A DNA stretch of 64,000 nucleotides, from contig NZ_CP030060.1 in assembly GCF_015291745.1 (NCBI RefSeq), forward strand, positions 682,001 through 746,000, written 5' to 3'. The notes beneath the pieces are model-generated. The model was not told where the DNA came from. It made no database searches and saw only the letters and a list, made by a program, of their open reading frames with translations. Shown here one piece after another: positions 57,560-64,000 of this stretch. The translations under genes and the position numbers were made by a program. The stretch comes from Bradyrhizobium sp. CCBAU 53351 (GTDB taxonomy: Bacteria; Pseudomonadota; Alphaproteobacteria; Rhizobiales; Xanthobacteraceae). The stretch's first letter is position 1. Each line of letters begins with the position of its first letter.

Positions 57560-59122
57560 CTATTCCGACGCCTGGACGGCGCATGTTGCCTGCGCAGCGG
57601 AAATGTGCCCAACGACCCACCTGCCCGAGGCATTGGCGCGTTCCTTGAATCCGGCGGCGCTGGAATGACCTCGCACGGCGGTGGAATTCTCTGCGGCGTG
57701 CGAATCCGTGTGCGGGATGTTGGTCTGCCGATTGACCTCCGCTTCGTCCCAAGGCGCGGGACGGCGTAGTTGGGTCCATATTGGATTGTAGAGCGCCTTA
57801 TCAATCTCCTCCATCAGCTTGACCATGCCAATATACCCCATGTACGCCTGAGAACGCTCCTGGTTGATGTCAAGCCAAGGTATCATCGCCTTCAGCGCGA
57901 CGAACTGCGACTTGCCGCCGGAGAGCATCATATCAGCCCGGGAGTTCATCAACATTTTGTAGATGTCGCGCGGCGCCGCTTCCTCGATCATAAGGGCGTG
58001 CCGGCCCATCAGCTCCTTGATGCGGTCTTTGTCCTCTTTGGTGGACTTCTTCACGGAGGTGCCGGCGATCTCTAGACCGGCCTCCTGCAGCGCCGCGACC
58101 ACCGACCACGACTTAACACCGCCGGTGATCAACAGAACCTTCTTACCCTTGAATCGTGGTTTGAAGCGCTCGATCGCCGCGCGTACCCTTGCTTCCTCAC
58201 GCATGATGACAGCCTCGGTACGCCCTCCAAGCTCCAGCGGCGCGCCGCGCTCGATCAGCATGCGCGCGATCGTCCGCAAGGAGTTGCTGGAATCCTGCAC
58301 GCCGTAGAACGAGCCCTCGAAGTAGGGAATGCCGTAGCGTTCCTCCATCTTACGGGCGACGTTTATCATCGCCTTGGAACACACTAGCATCGCAGCCTTT
58401 GCGCGATGCGAACAGGCCAGCTCGTGATATTTCCCATCGCCGGAGATACAAGAAAGGATGCGGATGCCAAGTTCATCGAGCAGCGGTTTGATCTGCCAGA
58501 ACTCGCCGGACAAGTTGTATTCGCCGATGATATTGATGTCGTAGGGAGTGGTATAGTCCGGTTCCTCAGTGCCGATCACATGCTCAAGCAGCGCCTCGCC
58601 GGCAAGCTTGTTTCCGAGGTTCTTGGACCCGACGAACCCCGGCGAATTTACAGGAATGATAGGCTTACCGAACTTGGCCACGGCAGCCTTGCACACGGCC
58701 TTGATGTCGTCGCCAATCGCGGCTGGCACGCAGGTTTGGTAAACAAAGACAGCCGGCGGATCGAACTTGCCGATCACCTCCCCGATCGCTTGATAAAGGC
58801 GCTTTTCGCCGCCAAAGATTACATCGGTTTCGTTCATGTCGGTCGTGAAGCTTCGGCGCCAGAGATCGGAGCCTGAGGAGGCGCTGCCTCGGTTGTCCCA
58901 GGAATTGCCCTCGCAGGCGATTGGGCCGTGGACCAGATGCGCAACGTCGGTGAACGGCTGTAGCGCGATTTTGGCGCCGTCGAATGCGCATCCGCCGCCC
59001 GCCTCTCCTGGCTTCAACTGCCTAGTGCACCCCATAGTACGTTCGGCCGCCGTCTTGTTGTCGTTTCTGCCACAACCCGGCTCGTTGAAGACGTCCTCGA
59101 TGGCGGACGTGTCGACGCTCAT
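57560..59122 (-). CDS. nifE: NifE, FeMo-co scaffold alpha subunit
   Basis: 520 aa. NifD-like motifs: GGGCAFDGAKIALQPFTDVA, then HLVHGPIACEGNSWDNRGSA, YQTCVPAAIGDDIKAVCKAA and SGGKSQFVALKAMIPWLDIN. The C-terminal 50 residues after RRPAPWDEAEVNRQ are low-complexity and species-specific. AGGAG precedes the ATG. It is separated from nifK by 117 bases. Confidence 0.97.
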   Translation of the reverse strand: MSVDTSAIEDVFNEPGCGRNDNKTAAERTMGCTRQLKPGEAGGGCAFDGAKIALQPFTDVAHLVHGPIACEGNSWDNRGSASSGSDLWRRSFTTDMNETDVIFGGEKRLYQAIGEVIGKFDPPAVFVYQTCVPAAIGDDIKAVCKAAVAKFGKPIIPVNSPGFVGSKNLGNKLAGEALLEHVIGTEEPDYTTPYDINIIGEYNLSGEFWQIKPLLDELGIRILSCISGDGKYHELACSHRAKAAMLVCSKAMINVARKMEERYGIPYFEGSFYGVQDSSNSLRTIARMLIERGAPLELGGRTEAVIMREEARVRAAIERFKPRFKGKKVLLITGGVKSWSVVAALQEAGLEIAGTSVKKSTKEDKDRIKELMGRHALMIEEAAPRDIYKMLMNSRADMMLSGGKSQFVALKAMIPWLDINQERSQAYMGYIGMVKLMEEIDKALYNPIWTQLRRPAPWDEAEVNRQTNIPHTDSHAAENSTAVRGHSSAAGFKERANASGRWVVGHISAAQATCAVQASE

Positions 59123-59239
59123 ACGTATCTCCTATTTTCTTCGACCCGCCGCGCGAGCCTTGTGCCGCGACGTGGATCTTTCTGGCTAGACACCGGCCGT
59201 CGACCCTGCTCTGGCCGGCGCTAGACCAAATCATTTACG

Positions 59240-60784
59240 TCAGCGGATGATATCAAAGCTATAGTCCGCTCCAGTCCTGTCCATCTGGTCCAGGACCTTG
59301 TCCAGTATCTTGACAAGAACGTTTATGCCGCCCTGATAACCCCAGACGGGATACCGATGTTGATGGTGCCGATCGAACACAGGGAAACCGATGCGGATCA
59401 GTGGCGTCCCGGTATCGCGCTCGAGGTACTTCCCGTAGGTGTTGCCAATCAGGTAATCGACCGGCTCAGTGCATAATAGGGAGCGCATGTGCCAGAGATC
59501 TTTGCCGGGATATGCAGAGCAGTTCTTGCCAAACAGTGAACTAACAAACAGTTCCTCCATTTTCTCTGCCCAAGCCTTGCCACCATTCGTAGACAGCACA
59601 TGAGCCGGCTCTGCACCGAGCTCCAGGAGGAATGAAGAGAGCCCGTAGCAGAGATCCGGATCGCCGTAGATCGCGAACTTCTTGCCGTGCAGATACGCAC
59701 TGGAGTCTGCCATGGCGTCCACGAGACGGCCGCGCTCCCGCTCCAATGCCTTCGCGATCGGCTTGCCGGTCATGCGGGACACAGTCATTAGGAATTCGTC
59801 CGTCGCGCTGACACCGATGGGGTAGTTGAAGGCGGCAACCTCATGACCGTGCCCCTCGACGAAGGACAGTGTCTTCTCGGTGCAGTGTTGCTGCATGGAG
59901 ATCGTGGCTTTGGCATGGATCGCGTTAGCCGCGTCCTCCAGCGTGGTGCCGCCATCATACATGCGGAACTCGCCGTCGGTCGGAGTATCGAAGACATCGC
60001 TGTTGTCGGCGAGTATAGTATATTCGATTCCCATCAACTCGAAGACGCGCTTAATTTCCCGGATGTTCCCGACCGTGTACCCGTCGAACCCACCGATGAA
60101 ATTAATCTTGCCGTTCACCTTGCGCTCTAGTTTGGAGGCGGTGCCTGCCTTGCCATCCCAGAAGTGCTCAAGGATGCTCTTCAGCGCATTGTCATACCCG
60201 GTCACGTGGCTGCCGACAAAGGCAGGTGTATGAGCGAAGGGAACATCATATTGTGCCGGGACTGACCCCTTCTCCTTCGCTGTCTTGATGAAGGCGTTCA
60301 GGTCATCCCCGATCACTTCGGCCATGCACGTGGTGGAAACCGCGATCATCTTGGGCTTGTATATGTTGTAAGCGTTAGCGAGCCCGTCAATCATGTTGTT
60401 TAGACCACCGAACACCCCGGCGTCCTCAGTCATCGAGGAAGAGACGCAGGAGCTTGGCTCCTTAAAGTGTCTCGAAAGATGACTTCGGTAGTATGCGACG
60501 CAACCCTGTGAGCCGTGAACGAAGGGCAGCGTGCCCTCAAAACCGGAGGCAGCGAACACCGCACCGAGTGGCTGGCAGGCCTTGGCGGGGTTCACAGTCA
60601 ATGCTTCACGCGCGAAGTTCTTCTCGCGGTATTCTCGCGTCTTTGACCATTCGCTGATCCGCTCGACTTCCCTTTGGTCATGCGGGTTCTCGAACAGCGC
60701 CTTCTTTTTGGCGAGCATTTGCTGATATTCCGGACCTCGGAATAGATCCAAGTGATCGAGGACGTGTTCGGCATTCTGTGTCAA
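59240..60784 (-). CDS. nifK: nitrogenase MoFe protein beta subunit NifK
   Basis: 514 aa from a TTG at 60784, which has AGGAG eight bases upstream and fits the family start ([20 protein letters not shown]). An ATG at 60865, four bases after nifD, would add 27 unrelated residues and has its purine tract too close. P-cluster cysteines lie in [36 protein letters not shown] and [16 protein letters not shown]. It forms the alpha2-beta2 MoFe protein with NifD. Confidence 0.96.
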   Translation of the reverse strand: MTQNAEHVLDHLDLFRGPEYQQMLAKKKALFENPHDQREVERISEWSKTREYREKNFAREALTVNPAKACQPLGAVFAASGFEGTLPFVHGSQGCVAYYRSHLSRHFKEPSSCVSSSMTEDAGVFGGLNNMIDGLANAYNIYKPKMIAVSTTCMAEVIGDDLNAFIKTAKEKGSVPAQYDVPFAHTPAFVGSHVTGYDNALKSILEHFWDGKAGTASKLERKVNGKINFIGGFDGYTVGNIREIKRVFELMGIEYTILADNSDVFDTPTDGEFRMYDGGTTLEDAANAIHAKATISMQQHCTEKTLSFVEGHGHEVAAFNYPIGVSATDEFLMTVSRMTGKPIAKALERERGRLVDAMADSSAYLHGKKFAIYGDPDLCYGLSSFLLELGAEPAHVLSTNGGKAWAEKMEELFVSSLFGKNCSAYPGKDLWHMRSLLCTEPVDYLIGNTYGKYLERDTGTPLIRIGFPVFDRHHQHRYPVWGYQGGINVLVKILDKVLDQMDRTGADYSFDIIR

Positions 60785-60869
60785 CGCGGCACTCTCCTTT
60801 TCGGCGATTGGTTTATCGACTAGGTTGGCCCGCCTTCTCGCATAGGCGGAGCCAGATCTGTGCATTCCT

Positions 60870-62372
60870 TTATTCCGCGGCCATTAGGCCTGGCGCTGGA
60901 GTATCCTTCCAAGGTGCCTTGAGTTTCTTCCAGACGGGCGAGTTTATTGCCATGTCCATGTCACGAGCGAAGATCGCGAAGCCGTCATAGCCGTGATAAG
61001 GACCGGAATAGTCCCAGGAGTGCATTTGACGGAATGGAATGCCCATTTTCTGGAAGACGTACTTCTCCTTTATGCCGGAGCCGACGAGATCTGGCTGAAT
61101 GGTCTCGACGAAACGCTCAAACTCGTAGCCCGTGACGTCGTCATAGATCAGTGTGCCGTCCTTTAAGTAGTGCTGAGCAGTGCGCTGGTAGTCGTCATGA
61201 TGGCCGAATTCGTAGCCCGTTCCTACGACCTCCATACCAAGGTCCTCATAGGCGCCGATTACGTGGCGGGGACGCAAGCCGCCGACGAACAGCATCACTG
61301 TCTTGCCCTGGAGGCGGGGGCGGTACTTCTCAATTACCGAGGCCATCAGCGGCTGGTACTTGGCGATCACACGCTCGGCACCTTCCTTGATGCGTTCGTC
61401 GAAGAAGCTGGCAATTTTGCGCAGCGAATCGGCGATCTTGGAAGGGCCAAAGAAGTTGTACTCGCACCATGGAATGCCGAACTTTTCCTCCATGTGTCGG
61501 GAGATGTAGTTCATCGAACGGTAGCAGTGCAATAGGTTGAGCTTCGCCCTGGGCGTTGCTTCCAGTTCGGCGAGGCTGCCGTCGCCGGACCATTGCGCAA
61601 TCACACGCAGGCCCATCTCTTCGAGCAGGATACGCGATGACCAAGCGTCCCCACCGATATTGTAGTCGCCGATGATCGTGACATCGTAGGGCGTTGACTC
61701 GAACGCGGGTGTCGCTTCCGGCGACACTCTGTCCAGGATCCAGTCCCGCAGCGCATCGTTGGCGATGTGGTGGCCAAGCGACTGCGAGACGCCGCGAAAC
61801 CCTTCGCAGCGAACCGGTACAATGGTCTTGCCATTGTGTTCCTTTGACTTCGCCTTCGACACAGCCTCGATGTCGTCGCCGATAAGGCCGATCGGGCACT
61901 CGGACTGAATCGTAATGCCGTGGTTGAGCGGAAAGAGCTCCTGAAGTTCGTCAATGACCTTACCGAGCTTCTTGTCGCCGCCAAACACGATGTCTTTCTC
62001 CTGGAAGTCGGAGGTGAACTGCATGGTGACGAAGCTGTCGATTCCGGTCTTGCCTATGTAGTAATTGCGGCGTGCAGCCCAGGAATATTGGCCGCAGCCG
62101 ACCGGACCGTGGCTGATGTTAATCATGTCCTTGATCGGGCCCCACACGACCCCCTTGGAGCCAGCGTATGCACAGCCGCGAGTCGTCATTACTCCGGGGA
62201 TCGACTTCAGGTTCGACTTAACCCCGCAATCGTGCTTACCCGCCTCGTGTACGTTCAGGTGTTTGGCGCGGCGCTTGGCGGTCTTTTCCGGGTAGATTTT
62301 TAAGGCCTCATCGATCAGTTGCTTGTTGCGGGCCTTCATCTCCGCGGCGCTCTGGGTAGTGACTATGCTCAT
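60870..62372 (-). CDS. nifD: nitrogenase MoFe protein alpha subunit NifD
   Basis: 500 aa from ATG 62372. P-cluster cysteines in [37 protein letters not shown] and [16 protein letters not shown]. FeMo-co ligands: the cysteine in [20 protein letters not shown] and the histidine in [20 protein letters not shown]. It holds the N2-reducing cofactor. First gene of nifDKENX-fdxB. The upstream in-frame extension reaches into the promoter. Confidence 0.98.
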   Translation of the reverse strand: MSIVTTQSAAEMKARNKQLIDEALKIYPEKTAKRRAKHLNVHEAGKHDCGVKSNLKSIPGVMTTRGCAYAGSKGVVWGPIKDMINISHGPVGCGQYSWAARRNYYIGKTGIDSFVTMQFTSDFQEKDIVFGGDKKLGKVIDELQELFPLNHGITIQSECPIGLIGDDIEAVSKAKSKEHNGKTIVPVRCEGFRGVSQSLGHHIANDALRDWILDRVSPEATPAFESTPYDVTIIGDYNIGGDAWSSRILLEEMGLRVIAQWSGDGSLAELEATPRAKLNLLHCYRSMNYISRHMEEKFGIPWCEYNFFGPSKIADSLRKIASFFDERIKEGAERVIAKYQPLMASVIEKYRPRLQGKTVMLFVGGLRPRHVIGAYEDLGMEVVGTGYEFGHHDDYQRTAQHYLKDGTLIYDDVTGYEFERFVETIQPDLVGSGIKEKYVFQKMGIPFRQMHSWDYSGPYHGYDGFAIFARDMDMAINSPVWKKLKAPWKDTPAPGLMAAE

Positions 62373-62467
62373 ACGAATTCCTCGGATGCGGTGCTTGAAC
62401 GATCGGGCGCCTTGCGCGGCGCGCGCTTCTGGCGATCTATTAACGCGAGGCTGCATTAGAAGGCGTT

Positions 62468-62483
62468 TGCAACAAGTGTGCCG
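62468..62483 (-). promoter_or_regulatory. sigma-54 promoter of nifDKENX
   Basis: CGGCAC-ACTTG-TTGCA on the minus strand, one mismatch from consensus and identical in type to the nifH promoter. Leader of about 85 bases to the nifD ATG. Confidence 0.88.
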
Positions 62484-62583
62484 ACGGATAGGAAGGAAAA
62501 AGGTCGGAGGCAGACAGCGTCGATGCACCCGATTGTCGCAAAGTGGACGTAGCCGCGTGCTGATATGTTCTTACTCGTAGCAT

Positions 62584-62599
62584 TGTTCGAAATGTGACA
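62584..62599. promoter_or_regulatory. NifA upstream activating site of nifD
   Basis: TGT-TCGAAATGTG-ACA, exact, about 100 bases upstream of the -24 element. Confidence 0.85.
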
Positions 62600-62959
62600 T
62601 GCCCCGTCGAGCCATATTAGCGGGACTTGTTTTATAAAGGCCGCGCTTAATAAATTTCACCTTCTGGCCGCCGCCCCTTGGGCATCGGGGCTAGCGTCTA
62701 TGTGGCAGCTCATAAAAAATGTTCCTGCGGCCGGAATGGAACGTGGGCCAAAACGTGGTATCTCTCAGGCGAGAGGCGTGCCATCGCGGTCGCGCCGCGG
62801 CGTGCGAGCAACGGCGCTATCCTGGCTCGTACGGCGTGGCCGTTGGATCGAAACTGCGGAATCAGGAATTGCTAGTCGGGAGTAACGCGAGCGCTCAACG
62901 CTCCATGCGGGAGCTGCCAATTAATCGATCGCGCGTGAGTAACTCTTCTTGGTGTCTGA
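62600..62959. other. gene-free stretch
   Basis: No gene supported between the nifD activating site and the dehydrogenase. Confidence 0.4.
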
Positions 62960-63790
62960 TCACACATGCTGCCCTCCATTTGCAGGCACTTCGGCACCTG
63001 TGACATAGCTGGCAGCCTCCGAGCAAAGGAAGAAGATAACCTTCGCGACCTCGTCCGGTGTTCCGACCCGGTGCATCGGGATAGTTGGGATCAAATTGGT
63101 TTCTGTCTCCGGCGACAGAATGTCTGTCTTGATCTCGCCTGGTGCAATAGCATTGACGCGAATCCCGTAAGGCGCATAGTCATGCGCCATCTCGCGGGTC
63201 AAGCACGAAAGTGCCGCCTTTGATGTCGCATAGGCAGTACCGGCATACGGATGCACTCTCGATCCGGCGATCGAGGTGACGTTCACGATTGCACCAGAAG
63301 CGAGCGTTAGCTGATGGAAGAGCCCCTGCGAGAACATGATGGGTGCGAGCAAATTGACATGGAACACGCTCTTCCAGGTGTCGACCGGAGTGTTCAGCGA
63401 ATTTAATCGGGTGCCGTCAGCGGCCTTCGGGGAAATGCCCGCATTGTTGATAAGCGCATGCAGAGGGCCGCCATTGAGCCGCTCCTTGATCTCCGCGATC
63501 GCGTGCTGCAACGCTCGAGAGTCGCTAAGTTCGGCTTGAATATGGTTGTCCAATCCTGCTTCCCAAGGACAACGGCTACCCTCGAATGGCTGCCGAGAAC
63601 ACGTGATGATCCGCCATCCAGCTGCCGAAAACAATTTGCCGGTCGCGTGGCCTATACCGCGGGAAGCACCAGTCAATACGAGCGTCTTCCCCTCGGCATT
63701 TTGAGTGCGCCGCTTATTGCTAGATGGGCACGCGGCGGGCGCTGGCGCGCCATCTGTTACATTTTGGCGGTCCAGCAGATTGAGGGTCAC
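62960..63790 (-). CDS. short-chain dehydrogenase/reductase (SDR)
   Basis: 276 aa from a GTG at 63790, preceded by AGGAG. Classical SDR: TGASRGIGHATGKLFSAAG (cofactor), NNAGISPKA, catalytic serine in NVTSIAGSRVHPYAG, YATSK (Tyr-x-x-x-Lys), and the end ASYVTGAEVPANGGQ. Resembles FabG/NodG-type oxidoreductases; substrate unknown. The first 40 residues (to NAEGKTLVLTG) are an unusual extension. The frame is open to 63988. The remaining 63791-64000 holds no other gene I can support. Confidence 0.85.
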   Translation of the reverse strand: MTLNLLDRQNVTDGAPAPAACPSSNKRRTQNAEGKTLVLTGASRGIGHATGKLFSAAGWRIITCSRQPFEGSRCPWEAGLDNHIQAELSDSRALQHAIAEIKERLNGGPLHALINNAGISPKAADGTRLNSLNTPVDTWKSVFHVNLLAPIMFSQGLFHQLTLASGAIVNVTSIAGSRVHPYAGTAYATSKAALSCLTREMAHDYAPYGIRVNAIAPGEIKTDILSPETETNLIPTIPMHRVGTPDEVAKVIFFLCSEAASYVTGAEVPANGGQHV

Positions 63791-64000
63791 GCGAAGCTCC
63801 TGATAGCGCCTCGGCGGGCGCACTCTAATGATGCTAGCAGGTGGCCCTGCAGGACCCGGGCCACGCGTCTCCTGGCCGGTAGTCGCGATGTGCGCGGCTC
63901 GATGTCGCTTACGCGACATGTAGAGTGTAGGACGAGGCGGGCCGCTTTGATTCGGAGCGTGGCGTGCCGCGTCATCACACTCCAACAAGCGAGGCTCGTC

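Noticed and set aside
60785..60865. N-terminal extension of NifK from the ATG at 60865
   Set aside because: The extra 27 residues do not resemble NifK and the purine tract touches the ATG, whereas the TTG at 60784 has AGGAG at a normal distance.

Overview
The window reads as part of a Bradyrhizobium-type symbiosis island. It carries a nearly complete nitrogen-fixation regulon, nifDKENX-fdxB, an A-type Fe-S carrier with nifT, nifB-ferredoxin-nifZ, nifH, nifQ and nifW-fixABCX, all on the minus strand. The gene order and protein variants (294-aa NifH, 500-aa NifD, NifB with a C-terminal NifX-like domain) fit slow-growing rhizobia, and the flanks are full of insertion-sequence debris and toxin-antitoxin or defence genes. 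No rRNA, tRNA or CRISPR array was seen.

Layout. 1-11.1 kb is a metabolic block: an FCD-type GntR regulator, an aromatic/aspartate aminotransferase, then HMG-CoA lyase, a class III CoA-transferase and a NitT/TauT-type ABC transporter, followed by kynA-kynU (tryptophan to anthranilate, no formamidase visible). 11.1-21 kb is a mobile and toxin-antitoxin zone. It holds IS630, EAL and Fic remnants, a precisely bounded IS66 element (3174 bp, 8-bp target duplication) inserted at the edge of the hicAB promoter, hicAB, a Fic gene broken by about three frameshifts, and hipBA. 21-29 kb is an organosulfur or sulfonate uptake cluster: ABC transporter, Fe(II)/2-oxoglutarate dioxygenase, a frameshifted FAD oxidoreductase with ferredoxin, and a divergent LLM flavin monooxygenase. 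29-38 kb has small conserved genes, an S1/P1 nuclease, an intact self-regulating-looking Fic gene, and a two-gene DprA plus HAD-phosphoribosyltransferase-zinc-ribbon operon resembling the ShosTA anti-phage system. 38-39.8 kb is panB-panC.

40.7-63.8 kb is the nitrogen-fixation region. Five -24/-12 (sigma-54) promoters can be read by eye: upstream of nifD, nifH, nifB, the A-type carrier/nifT pair and nifW-fixABCX. Three of them (nifD, nifH, A-type carrier) have an exact TGT-N10-ACA NifA site 60-115 bp further upstream. NifDK is the MoFe protein and NifH its reductase. NifB, NifE, NifN, NifX and NifQ make FeMo-cofactor; NifZ and NifW help MoFe maturation; FixABCX bifurcates electrons to ferredoxin or NifH. 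The genes that normally follow nifX (DUF269 and DUF683) survive only as deleted fragments. nifS, nifU, nifV and nifA are not in this window. A short-chain dehydrogenase lies at the right end.
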